A DNA stretch of 8,526 nucleotides, from the NCBI GenBank assembly GCA_002381865.1, contig DFYO01000069.1:1-8526 (forward strand), read 5' to 3'. The notes under the pieces were generated by a model that had not been told where the DNA came from, made no database searches, and saw only the letters and a program-made list of their open reading frames with translations. The stretch comes from Clostridiales bacterium UBA4080 (GTDB lineage: Bacteria; Bacillota; Clostridia; Lachnospirales; Vallitaleaceae). The position numbers and the translations under genes are program-made. This document shows, piece after piece, positions 1 to 6,279 of this stretch (positions within the stretch are counted from its first letter, which is position 1; each line of letters starts with the position of its first letter).

Positions 1-22
1 GTGGTGTCATACTTGACACTAC
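1..22. promoter_or_regulatory. Inverted repeat upstream of pspC, possible operator
   Basis: GTGGTGTCA and TGACACTAC form a 9-bp dyad (one G-T mismatch) around a 4-base centre, TACT. It lies 24 bases before the PspC start codon and contains a TTGACA-like hexamer (13-18). A symmetric site in this place suits a repressor operator. PspC genes in Firmicutes often sit beside PadR-type regulators, but the upstream gene lies outside the window, so the regulator is not known. Confidence 0.4.
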
Positions 23-46
23 CATCTTTGAAATGGAGGAATTAGT

Positions 47-457
47 ATGAAAAAATTATATCGTTCTTCAAAAGACAGAATGATATCAGGTGTATGTGCT
101 GGAATAGCAGAGTACTTTGATGTTGATGCAACCTTAGTAAGAATTGGAGCAGTGGTTGTGCTGTTTATGTCTTGGTTTTCTTTGGTATTGGGATATATAG
201 TTTGTGCGATTATTATGCCAGAAAGACCAGCAGGTCAAGATGAAGAGGAAGTAGAAATTTACGATAAGGATGGAAATCGTATTTATAAAAAAAAAACCAA
301 TAATATAATAAGTGTTTTGCTGATTGGAATAGGATTATTTTTTTTGGCAACACATTTTATGCCTGCAATTGATAAAAATATAATGATTGGTGGGGCACTA
401 GTATTGGCGGGGCTTTTGTTATTTGCTAACAGATACACGCCCCCTTCTAAAGGATGA
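47..457 (+). CDS. PspC domain-containing membrane protein
   Basis: A 136-residue membrane protein of the PspC family, whose members are linked to envelope-stress responses (in enterobacteria PspC is a partner of the phage-shock system). The PspC domain spans about residues 2-59: it opens with MKKLYRSSKDRMISGVCAGI, continues with AEYFDVDATLVRI, and ends with one membrane helix (about 33-56) closing in the typical IMPE. A charged linker (about 60-85, EEEVEIYDKDGNR) follows, then two more hydrophobic segments at about 86-104 and 110-127. The C-terminal part resembles the small membrane extensions found on many clostridial PspC proteins. The start is well supported by GGAGGA at 35-40, six bases before the ATG. 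No PspA homologue is visible here, so its role as a stress sensor is inference. A dyad at 1-22 may control it, and the terminator at 636-664 probably ends its transcript. Confidence 0.9.
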   Translation: MKKLYRSSKDRMISGVCAGIAEYFDVDATLVRIGAVVVLFMSWFSLVLGYIVCAIIMPERPAGQDEEEVEIYDKDGNRIYKKKTNNIISVLLIGIGLFFLATHFMPAIDKNIMIGGALVLAGLLLFANRYTPPSKG

Positions 458-583
458 ATAATAAAGTGAATTTTGCAAAAATATTAGGTATTAACGCTAG
501 AACGTAATATATTGATATGATAAAATAAACAAATTGTTCATAATTTCATCACAAATTATACACATTTATATTGTATCATTAGT

Positions 584-609
584 TATGTAAGAAAGTTACC
601 TCTTACATA
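584..609. repeat. Inverted repeat TATGTAAG/CTTACATA
   Basis: An exact 8-bp inverted repeat (584-591 and 602-609) with a 10-base loop, in the 178-base A+T-rich stretch between the PspC gene and its terminator. That stretch shows no convincing reading frame. The repeat could be a 3'-UTR hairpin or a binding site; it has no T-tract, so it is not a terminator. Confidence 0.3.
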
Positions 610-635
610 TTAAATACTCTCCCCCTCATCCTTTT

Positions 636-664
636 AAAAAGCACCGATCGTAGGTGCTTTTTTT
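636..664 (+). terminator. Rho-independent terminator after pspC
   Basis: AAAAAGCACC and GGTGCTTTTT pair around the loop GATCGTA, followed by a run of seven T (658-664). The matching A-run on the 5' side means it could also act on the minus strand. It separates the PspC unit from the LRAT-domain gene. Confidence 0.85.
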
Positions 665-698
665 CTGCCCTGAGATATAGAGAGAGGTCTATTATTAC

Positions 699-727
699 TT
701 GACAAAAATAGCGGGCTCGTGTAATCT
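699..727 (+). promoter_or_regulatory. Candidate sigma-A promoter for the LRAT-domain gene
   Basis: A perfect TTGACA (699-704) lies 17 bases before TAATCT (722-727); an overlapping better -10, TGTAAT (720-725), has a short 15-base spacer. It follows the preceding terminator and would give a 5' leader of about 150 bases before the start codon at 887, containing the hairpins described next. Confidence 0.4.
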
Positions 728-731
728 TTTC

Positions 732-774
732 TTATGCTAATCCGTTAAGCAGAGATTTTTAAGCATAAATTTTT
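732..774 (+). promoter_or_regulatory. Hairpin with T-tract in the leader, possible attenuator
   Basis: TTATGCT (732-738) pairs exactly with AGCATAA (762-768), with a 23-base loop, and is followed by AATTTTT. This looks like a weak terminator placed just after the candidate promoter. TGCT at 735-738 can instead pair with AGCA at 748-751, so two exclusive folds are possible. Attenuation is inference. Confidence 0.3.
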
Positions 775-799
775 GGAGCAGGAAAATTGACACAAACAA

Positions 800-846
800 A
801 GTGCCAGACTAATCCAGCCTTGCAAGATTAGGTCCAAAGGGGCACT
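800..846 (+). promoter_or_regulatory. Nested stem in the leader of the LRAT-domain gene
   Basis: AGTGCC (800-805) pairs with GGCACT (841-846), and inside it CTAATC (809-814) pairs with GATTAG (826-831) around an 11-base loop. The internal loop is asymmetric (3 bases against 9). The structure ends 27 bases before the ribosome binding site. It does not match the conserved core of any riboswitch class I can recognise; an RNA element or a protein-binding dyad are both possible. Confidence 0.4.
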
Positions 847-886
847 ATTCTTGAAACAATATTCTTTACTTACAGGAGGCAGTTGC

Positions 887-1390
887 ATGAAAGGGGATAT
901 TATTTTTGTAGTTAGAAAACCCTTGCGTTTTGGAGATTTTGAAATTAGAAAATCAGATAAATCAGGTAAGCTTGATGAATTAATCTCAAGGACTTTTGAA
1001 TATAAGCACTATGGAATAGAGGTAGAGGATGGAAATGTCATTCATTTTGTATGTGAGAGTATACATTATATGGATGAAAGCTCTATTATTAAAACCGACA
1101 TGGATAAATTTGTAAAAGATGGAGTTAAGCAGGTTGACACCTCAGTAGAGTACAAATATTCAAGAGATGAAGTGGTCGAAAGAGCTTATAGCATGTTAGG
1201 CACAACATTTAATGGATACAGTATTACTTCTAATAATTGCGAGCATTTTGCTGTTTGGTGTGTAAATGGAACGAAGGAATGTAATCAGGCACTAATATTA
1301 AGAGGAAAAAAAAGAGTCATAAGATCTTCAAAAAAAATTAAGGATAAAGTGGCAGCATTATTTGCACTTTTGACTATGTTTACAAACTAA
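887..1390 (+). CDS. LRAT/NC-domain (permuted NlpC/P60, papain-like) protein
   Basis: A 167-residue protein of the LRAT/NC-domain group, a circularly permuted branch of the NlpC/P60 papain-like fold that includes thiol acyltransferases and phospholipases (lecithin:retinol acyltransferase, HRASLS/PLAAT). The key residues are present and well spaced: His41 in KHYGI, His53 in VIHFV (12 residues later, as in HRASLS) and the nucleophile Cys118 in NCEHFAVWC. The N-terminal GDIIFV and the helix RAYSMLG before the cysteine motif also fit. The C-terminus (about 137-167) is very basic and ends in a hydrophobic stretch ALFALLTMF, which may contact a membrane; there is no signal peptide. The start at 887 has AGGAGG at 874-879, seven bases away; an upstream in-frame TTG at 851 has no such site. 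The gene stands alone between two terminators. Substrate is unknown; acyl transfer or hydrolysis is inferred from the family. Confidence 0.85.
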   Translation: MKGDIIFVVRKPLRFGDFEIRKSDKSGKLDELISRTFEYKHYGIEVEDGNVIHFVCESIHYMDESSIIKTDMDKFVKDGVKQVDTSVEYKYSRDEVVERAYSMLGTTFNGYSITSNNCEHFAVWCVNGTKECNQALILRGKKRVIRSSKKIKDKVAALFALLTMFTN

Positions 1391-1419
1391 ATATTATTCT
1401 AAATTTTCAAAAAACACAG

Positions 1420-1449
1420 TCGGTAGCTATTGCTACCGATTTTTGTTTT
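1420..1449 (+). terminator. Rho-independent terminator after the LRAT-domain gene
   Basis: TCGGTAGC (1420-1427) pairs exactly with GCTACCGA (1432-1439) around the loop TATT, followed by TTTTTGTTTT. It isolates the LRAT-domain gene from hcp. Confidence 0.92.
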
Positions 1450-1531
1450 GCCCTATGCTAATATTACAGAGTAGTTAGCAGCAATTAATTATATAAAAAT
1501 AAAAATTATGAAAGGGTAAGTGTGATTAAAT

Positions 1532-3172
1532 ATGTTTTGTTATCAATGTCAAGAAGCAAGTAAGGGAACAGGGTGTACATCAGGGGGTGTTTGTGGAAAG
1601 AGCAATACAGTATCAGATATTCAGGATTTAGCAATATATGGAGCAAAAGGATTAGCGTATATAAATGAAATTGCAAATAAAGAAGGAGTTGAAGATAAGG
1701 AGGTAAATGAATATTTACTGAAAACACTGTTTATGACAATTACGAATGCGAATTATGACGAAAAAGCAATTGAAAAACAGATTTTCAAAGGCCTAGAGTT
1801 AAGAGAACAGCTTAAAAAGAAGCTTTTAGATAAAGGAATTATATTATCAATGATTCCAGATGCAGCGACATGGAGTGCTTCTACTTCTTTAGAGTTAGCT
1901 GAAAAAGCAAGAGACAATAGAGTTGGAGTTTTAGCTACAGAAAATGAAGATGTTCGTTCTTTAAGAGAGTTGATTACCTATGGATTAAAAGGAATGGCTG
2001 CCTATGCTGAGCACGCATTAAATCTTGGGAAAGAAGATAAAGAGGTTAATGAGTTTATTGCTAAGGCGCTTGCGGCAACCTTAGATGATACACTTGGCGT
2101 AAATGAGCTAGTTGCTTTAACTCTCGAAACCGGTAAGTTTGGAGTAAGCACTATGGCACTATTAGATGCAGCTAATACAGGAGAATATGGAAATCCAGAA
2201 TTAACTCAGGTTAATATTGGCGTTAGAAATAATCCGGCAATTCTTATATCAGGACATGATCTAAAGGATTTAGAGCAGCTATTAGAACAAACCCAGGGTA
2301 CTGGAGTTGATGTATATACTCATAGTGAGATGCTTCCAGCAAACTATTATCCAAAATTCAAAAAGTTTGAAAATCTTGCAGGGAATTATGGTAATGCATG
2401 GTGGAAACAAAAGGAAGAGTTTGAAAGCTTTAATGGGCCAATTTTATTTACTACAAACTGTATAGTTCCACCAAATCCTGAACATATAGGAAGAATTTAT
2501 ACAACAGGAGCTTCAGGCTACCCAGGGTGTAAGCATATTAATGCGGATGAAAACGGAGTAAAAGACTTTAGTGAAATAATCGAACATGCTAAAAAACTTC
2601 AAGCGCCTACAGAAATCGAAACGGGAACTATTCTTGGAGGATTTGCACATGAGCAAGTATTTGCACTGGCAGATAAGGTTGTGGATGCAGTAAAATCAGG
2701 TGCGATTAAGAAATTCTTTGTTATGGCTGGATGTGACGGTAGAATGAAATCAAGAGATTATTATACTGAATTTGCAGAGAAGCTTCCAAAGGATACAGTT
2801 ATTTTGACAGCAGGATGTGCAAAATACAGATACAATAAATTGAATTTAGGCGATATTGGTGGAATTCCAAGGGTATTAGATGCAGGACAATGTAATGACT
2901 CATATTCACTTGCAGTAATTGCTTTGAAATTAAAGGAAATTTTTAACCTTAATGATATTAATGAATTACCTATAGCTTATAATATTGCTTGGTATGAGCA
3001 AAAAGCAGTAATCGTATTATTAGCATTATTATATCTAGGCGTTAAGAATATACACCTAGGACCAACATTACCAGCTTTCTTGTCATCAAATGTAGTAAAT
3101 GTACTTGTTGAAAACTTTGGTATTGGTGGAATCACATCAGTTGATGAAGATATGAAAATGTTTTTACAATAA
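1532..3172 (+). CDS. hcp: Hybrid cluster protein / hydroxylamine reductase
   Basis: A cytoplasmic 546-residue iron-sulphur protein of the Hcp (prismane) family. Members reduce hydroxylamine to ammonia in vitro and act as nitric oxide reductases or S-nitrosylases under nitrosative stress. The N-terminal cysteines Cys3, Cys6, Cys15 and Cys21 (C-X2-C-X8-C-X5-C) match the [4Fe-4S] spacing of the Desulfovibrio type, unlike the [2Fe-2S] spacing of enterobacterial Hcp. Every hybrid-cluster ligand can be placed: His242, Glu266, Cys310, Cys401 (in MAGCDGR, the persulphide position), Cys429, Cys454 and Glu489 (in WYEQK), with the same spacings as in the Desulfovibrio enzyme apart from a small gap between Cys310 and Cys401. 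Length is normal. The ATG is the only possible start, because an in-frame TGA lies at 1523-1525; the ribosome site (AAAGGG, 1511-1516) is 15 bases away, which is long. No strong -35/-10 pair is visible upstream, so an activator such as HcpR may be needed; that is inference. No hcr reductase gene is adjacent. Confidence 0.97.
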   Translation: MFCYQCQEASKGTGCTSGGVCGKSNTVSDIQDLAIYGAKGLAYINEIANKEGVEDKEVNEYLLKTLFMTITNANYDEKAIEKQIFKGLELREQLKKKLLDKGIILSMIPDAATWSASTSLELAEKARDNRVGVLATENEDVRSLRELITYGLKGMAAYAEHALNLGKEDKEVNEFIAKALAATLDDTLGVNELVALTLETGKFGVSTMALLDAANTGEYGNPELTQVNIGVRNNPAILISGHDLKDLEQLLEQTQGTGVDVYTHSEMLPANYYPKFKKFENLAGNYGNAWWKQKEEFESFNGPILFTTNCIVPPNPEHIGRIYTTGASGYPGCKHINADENGVKDFSEIIEHAKKLQAPTEIETGTILGGFAHEQVFALADKVVDAVKSGAIKKFFVMAGCDGRMKSRDYYTEFAEKLPKDTVILTAGCAKYRYNKLNLGDIGGIPRVLDAGQCNDSYSLAVIALKLKEIFNLNDINELPIAYNIAWYEQKAVIVLLALLYLGVKNIHLGPTLPAFLSSNVVNVLVENFGIGGITSVDEDMKMFLQ

Positions 3173-3228
3173 AGAGAATTTGATAGTACAATGCATTAGT
3201 ATATAATTTAGCATTAGGATTGATAAAG

Positions 3229-3298
3229 ACCGGCTAGCATATAAAATGATAAATACCCTGCAAAGGGTATTTATCAAAATGCTTTCTGGTTTTTTTTT
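3229..3298 (+). terminator. Long-stem rho-independent terminator after hcp
   Basis: A three-part stem: ACCGG/CTGGT (one G-U), AGCAT/ATGCT, and an exact 12-bp TGATAAATACCC/GGGTATTTATCA around the loop TGCAAA, followed by nine T (3290-3298). That is 22 base pairs with two small internal loops. The structure sits inside the upstream extension of the apbE frame, which argues that no coding sequence runs through it. Confidence 0.88.
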
Positions 3299-3386
3299 AT
3301 TATTAAAGAAAATAAATATATTATTAATAGAAGATGATTTTAGTATAAATGTCAGAAAACATATTTCATGTATATTAATAAATATC

Positions 3387-3415
3387 TTGAATACACTTAG
3401 TTTTTTTTGTAAAAT
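3387..3415 (+). promoter_or_regulatory. Sigma-A promoter of apbE
   Basis: TTGAAT (3387-3392), a 17-base spacer rich in T, and TAAAAT (3410-3415). Transcription would begin near 3422, giving a leader of about 25 bases with GGAG at 3432-3435. This makes apbE an independent unit after the hcp terminator. Confidence 0.65.
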
Positions 3416-3446
3416 GAGAAATAGAAAACATGGAGATGACAAAAAT

Positions 3447-4487
3447 ATGAAAAAAACTATATTAATAGTAATGAGCTTACTCTTATTGCTGTTAACAGCC
3501 TGTAGAGCAGACTACGAAAAGATATATTCAAAAGAAAAATATGTTCTGGGTACATTTGTTACAATCGCAGTTTATTCTAATTCGCAAGTTCCTGAAGAAC
3601 TATTTGAAAAATGCTTTGAAGCACTTCAAAATATTGAAAACAATATGACAATTAATAAGCAGCTTAATAGCGAGGTTGAGAAAATTAATCAAAAAGCAGG
3701 AATAGAAGAAGTCAAGGTTAGTGATGAAACATTTTATGTTATTTGTCAAGGAATAAAATATACAGATATTACTGATAATAAATTTGATATATCAATAGGA
3801 CCAGTTGTAAAGCTTTGGAATATTGGCTTTGAAGATGAAAGAGTTCCAAGGGATGAAGAGATAAAAAAGGCATTAGAGCTTGTAGGAACAGATGAAATTA
3901 TTCTAGATGAAAAAGATAAAACAGTTAAGCTTGCTAGAAAGGGTATGATACTCGACCTTGGTGCAATTGCTAAAGGCTATGCTGCAGACAAGGTGCTTTC
4001 AATAATAAAAAATGAAGATTATGAGAATTCAGTAATTAATATAGGCGGGAATATATTATGCAATGGAAAAAAAGAAGATAATAGTAAATTTAAAATAGGT
4101 CTTAGAAATCCCAGCAAAGATAGCAACTCTTATTTAGGGGTTATTGAATGCTTTAATACTTCGATTGTTACTTCTGGCATTTATGAAAGAAACTTTACAG
4201 AAAATGGGAATTTGTATCATCATATTATTGATACTAAAACAGGTTATCCAGTTAATAACAAGCTTGCTTCAGTTACTATTATAACGCCTCAATCAATTTA
4301 TGCAGATGCATTGTCTACGGGAGTTTTTGCAATGGGTTATGAAGATGGACTTGAATTTGTAGAGCAATTAGACGGGGTTGAAGCAATCTTTATTACTCAG
4401 GATAAACAAATTTTTCTTACAAAAGGGGTAAAGGCATTATTTACTTTAACGGATAAAGAATACAAGCTAGCGCAGTCTAGAAAATAA
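3447..4487 (+). CDS. apbE: FAD:protein FMN transferase, lipoprotein
   Basis: A 346-residue ApbE-family enzyme. ApbE proteins cut FAD and attach FMN to a threonine or serine of target proteins outside the membrane, such as Rnf/Nqr subunits and FMN-binding-domain proteins. Residues 1-19 form a lipoprotein signal: MKK, a hydrophobic core, and the lipobox LLTAC with Cys19 as the lipidated residue. The family motifs follow in order: LDLGAIAKGYAAD (169-181), NIGGN (198-202), TSGIYER (242-248), HHIIDTKTGYP (258-268) and YADALST (285-291), whose Asp287 and Thr291 fit the Mg2+-binding positions. The protein appears complete. The frame is open upstream to 3246, but that stretch crosses the hcp terminator and the apbE promoter, and only the ATG at 3447 has a ribosome site (GGAG, 3432-3435) and a proper signal peptide. 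No flavinylation target is encoded in the window, so its partner is unknown. No terminator is obvious after the gene. Confidence 0.95.
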   Translation: MKKTILIVMSLLLLLLTACRADYEKIYSKEKYVLGTFVTIAVYSNSQVPEELFEKCFEALQNIENNMTINKQLNSEVEKINQKAGIEEVKVSDETFYVICQGIKYTDITDNKFDISIGPVVKLWNIGFEDERVPRDEEIKKALELVGTDEIILDEKDKTVKLARKGMILDLGAIAKGYAADKVLSIIKNEDYENSVINIGGNILCNGKKEDNSKFKIGLRNPSKDSNSYLGVIECFNTSIVTSGIYERNFTENGNLYHHIIDTKTGYPVNNKLASVTIITPQSIYADALSTGVFAMGYEDGLEFVEQLDGVEAIFITQDKQIFLTKGVKALFTLTDKEYKLAQSRK

Positions 4488-4561
4488 TTATAATATGCTG
4501 TAGATTATATTGTTTATATACTCATTATTGGTAAGTTACAAGTCCGTTTCCTTAAGTTGAT

Positions 4562-4592
4562 TAGTATGAGAAGTCCCCTCCCATAGTATGAG
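4562..4592. repeat. Direct repeat TAGTATGAG in the deoC upstream region
   Basis: TAGTATGAG occurs exactly at 4562-4570 and 4584-4592, a 22-base period (about two helical turns), within the 231-base gap between apbE and deoC. Two same-face sites suggest a regulator binding in tandem. The C/T-rich spacer is GAAGTCCCCTCCCA-like. The gap otherwise holds only a weak A+T inverted repeat after apbE (4489-4509) and the deoC promoter. Confidence 0.35.
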
Positions 4593-4659
4593 CTAGTGAA
4601 AAAAGCGGAAGGCGAGTATCTTTTGACTATAAAAAAACAAGAAAATGCAAAAGAACCAT

Positions 4660-4686
4660 TTGACTTAATTGTTTATGAGTTATAAA
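4660..4686 (+). promoter_or_regulatory. Candidate promoter of deoC
   Basis: TTGACT (4660-4665) and TATAAA (4681-4686) with a 15-base spacer, slightly short. It lies 20-60 bases ahead of the deoC ribosome site and downstream of the TAGTATGAG repeats, so those repeats would be upstream regulatory sites. Confidence 0.5.
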
Positions 4687-4718
4687 CTATAAATAGATTA
4701 CTTGTAGGAGGATAAATT

Positions 4719-5387
4719 ATGGAGCTAGCAAAGTATATTGATCATACAATTTTAAAACCAGACGCTACAAGAGAAGAAGTTGAAATAATATGCCAGCAAG
4801 CAAAGAAATATGGATTTGCTTCTGTTTGTGTAAATCAGTATTATACTGAATATGTCAAAAATCAATTAGAGAATACAGATGTAAAGGTATGTACAGTAAT
4901 CGGTTTTCCGTTGGGGGCAGTAACAACAGATGTTAAGGTATACGAAACAAAACAAGCTGTGCTAAACGGTGCGGATGAAATCGATATGGTAATTAATATA
5001 GGTGCTATAAAAAACAAGGATTATGATTATGTACAGCAAGATATAAAAGCAGTTGTAGAAGCTGCAAAGCCAGCAATTGTAAAGGTTATTTTAGAAACCT
5101 GTCTTCTTAATCAAAGTGAGATTATTAAGGCGTGTGAATTGTCAGTTCAAGCAAAAGCAGCCTTTGTTAAAACCTCAACAGGCTTTAGTAAAGCAGGTGC
5201 AAATGTTGAAGATATATTTTTAATGAGAAAAACAGTTGGGGAAAATGCTGGAGTTAAGGCTTCAGGAGGGGTAAAGGACTTTGAAACTGCCAATAAGCTT
5301 ATTGAGGCAGGAGCTTCAAGAATTGGAACAAGTTCGGGAATTGCAATTGTAACACAACTGCAGAATGATAAACCGGACGGATATTGA
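4719..5387 (+). CDS. deoC: Deoxyribose-phosphate aldolase
   Basis: A 222-residue class I aldolase (DERA) that splits 2-deoxy-D-ribose 5-phosphate into glyceraldehyde 3-phosphate and acetaldehyde, the last step of deoxynucleoside breakdown, in the cytoplasm. Family motifs are all present: KYIDHTILKPDAT at the N-terminus, VCTVIGFPLGA, GADEIDMVINIG with the catalytic Asp89, AAFVKTSTGF with the Schiff-base Lys151, and VKASGGVKD with the second active-site Lys180, followed by the phosphate-binding GTSSGIAIV. Length matches the short bacterial DeoC type (about 220 residues). AGGAGG at 4706-4711 is seven bases before the ATG. No pyrimidine-nucleoside phosphorylase, cytidine deaminase or phosphopentomutase gene adjoins it, so it stands apart from the usual deo cluster. 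No terminator is seen between it and the next gene, so some readthrough is possible. Confidence 0.97.
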   Translation: MELAKYIDHTILKPDATREEVEIICQQAKKYGFASVCVNQYYTEYVKNQLENTDVKVCTVIGFPLGAVTTDVKVYETKQAVLNGADEIDMVINIGAIKNKDYDYVQQDIKAVVEAAKPAIVKVILETCLLNQSEIIKACELSVQAKAAFVKTSTGFSKAGANVEDIFLMRKTVGENAGVKASGGVKDFETANKLIEAGASRIGTSSGIAIVTQLQNDKPDGY

Positions 5388-5405
5388 GTATATGTTTGGT
5401 AATAC

Positions 5406-5434
5406 TTGACATATAATAGCAAATATACTATGCT
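5406..5434 (+). promoter_or_regulatory. Sigma-A promoter of the zinc-ribbon repeat gene
   Basis: A perfect TTGACA (5406-5411), a 17-base spacer and TATGCT (5429-5434), in the 91-base gap after deoC. It would give a leader of about 38 bases ahead of the ATG at 5479. Confidence 0.7.
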
Positions 5435-5478
5435 AAATTTATCTAATTTTCTAGGGGTGGAAGAAAGGAGAAATACAT

Positions 5479-6219
5479 ATGTTATGTGCGAAGTGTGGTA
5501 AACCAATGATGGACGAGGTTCAAAAATGTCCAAATTGCGGAGAGAGGAATCCAAAAGCATCAATCAGAGTTCCTATCAAACCTTTTTCAGAGGCTGCAAT
5601 CGATTCAGGGAGTTCAAAGCATGTAATCAAACCGTTTTCACCAACAGCTCAGGTGAAAACAGAAGTAGTTAAGTCAAGTGAGTTAGTTAAGCAAAGTGAG
5701 TTAGTACAAGAGGTAAAAGCAGATGGCAAGCATGCAATTAAGCCATTTGCAGCAGATGCACCAGCAAAAGCAGAAGCAATTAAGCCTTTAGAGTCAGTAC
5801 AAGAGGTAAAAGCAGATGGCAAGCATGCAATTAAGCCATTTGTAGCGGATGCACCAGCAAAAGCAGAAGCAATTAAGCCTTTAGAGCCAGTACAAGAGAT
5901 AAAAGCAGATGGCAAGCATGCAATTAAGCCATTTGTAGCGGATGCACCAGCAAAAGCAGATTCAATCAAGCCTTTAGAGCCAGTACAAGAGGTAAAAGCA
6001 GATGGCAAGCATGTAATTAAGCCATTTGCAGCAGATGCACCAGCAAAAGCAGAAACAATCAAGCCTTTAGAGCAAGCTAAAGAAAATGCAGAAAACAATG
6101 AGAAGACAGAGGCTCCTGCTTATGATGAAAAACATCTAGCAGTTATGGATTTTGCAGGATTTATGGTTGGGGTAGTTTTTTTAGTATTATTTATTTTAAG
6201 TGTTTTTTACGGAAATTAG
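5479..6219 (+). CDS. Zinc-ribbon protein with four 31-residue repeats and a C-terminal membrane anchor
   Basis: I do not recognise a named family. The 246-residue protein has three parts. Residues 1-22 form a zinc ribbon with Cys3, Cys6, Cys17 and Cys20 (CAKC and CPNC). Residues 23-199 are a low-complexity Lys/Ala/Pro/Glu-rich region: two early copies of an IKPF motif (33-36, 50-53), then four nearly identical 31-residue units (76-199), each holding KADGKH, IKPF, DAPAKA and IKPLE. Residues 200-223 are an acidic linker, and 224-246 form one hydrophobic helix (FMVGVVFLVLFILSVF) ending just before the stop. With no signal peptide, a tail-anchored topology with the ribbon and repeats in the cytoplasm is likely. 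AAAGGAG at 5464-5470 and a good promoter support the start. Small zinc-ribbon membrane proteins are common in Clostridia with unknown roles; the repeats may be a flexible spacer or a multivalent binding tract. The reading frame opposite it is only a shadow of the repeats. Confidence 0.85.
   Translation: MLCAKCGKPMMDEVQKCPNCGERNPKASIRVPIKPFSEAAIDSGSSKHVIKPFSPTAQVKTEVVKSSELVKQSELVQEVKADGKHAIKPFAADAPAKAEAIKPLESVQEVKADGKHAIKPFVADAPAKAEAIKPLEPVQEIKADGKHAIKPFVADAPAKADSIKPLEPVQEVKADGKHVIKPFAADAPAKAETIKPLEQAKENAENNEKTEAPAYDEKHLAVMDFAGFMVGVVFLVLFILSVFYGN
5704..6075 (+). repeat. Four tandem 93-bp repeats within the zinc-ribbon gene
   Basis: Units at 5704-5796, 5797-5889, 5890-5982 and 5983-6075, all in frame. 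Units 1 and 2 differ at 3 of 93 positions and units 2 and 3 at 4, so the array is recent or kept uniform by recombination. Each unit contains two IKP half-repeats 14 and 17 residues apart (IKPF and IKPLE), which suggests an older, shorter ancestral repeat. Confidence 0.95.
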
Positions 6220-6233
6220 TTTCAGAATAAAAC

Positions 6234-6270
6234 ACAGCTTAAACCCTGATTTTATATAGAGGGTAGCTGT
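6234..6270 (+). other. Hairpin downstream of the zinc-ribbon gene
   Basis: ACAGCT/AGCTGT (6234-6239, 6265-6270) encloses CCCT/AGGG (6244-6247, 6260-6263), with a 12-base loop. There is no T-tract, so it is not a standard terminator; it may stabilise the 3' end of the mRNA. Confidence 0.4.
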
Positions 6271-6279
6271 TAGTTAAGG

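Noticed and set aside
665..698. CTGAGA motif suggesting a TPP riboswitch
   Set aside because: The other conserved parts of that riboswitch are absent and the gene downstream is not a thiamine gene.
1457..1479. GCTAA/TTAGC inverted repeat upstream of hcp as an HcpR or NO-regulator site
   Set aside because: Only five bases per arm with a 13-base centre, and not a match to CRP/FNR-type sites I know.
1506..1727. Minus-strand open frame across the start of hcp
   Set aside because: It is the antisense shadow of hcp, has no ribosome site and no recognisable domain.
3164..3442. Minus-strand open frame between hcp and apbE
   Set aside because: It crosses the long terminator and the apbE promoter, and is low-complexity from A+T-rich DNA.
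3246..3446. Upstream in-frame extension of apbE
   Set aside because: It overlaps the hcp terminator and the apbE promoter, and would bury the lipoprotein signal; the start at 3447 is better.
5147..5563. Minus-strand frame across deoC and the next gene
   Set aside because: Antisense to conserved deoC motifs and to the zinc ribbon, with no domain of its own.
5704..6075. CRISPR array
   Set aside because: The repeats are contiguous, 93 bp long and in frame, without unique spacers.
5649..6098. Minus-strand frame with repeated residues
   Set aside because: Its repeats are just the reverse reading of the 93-bp array; no promoter or ribosome site.
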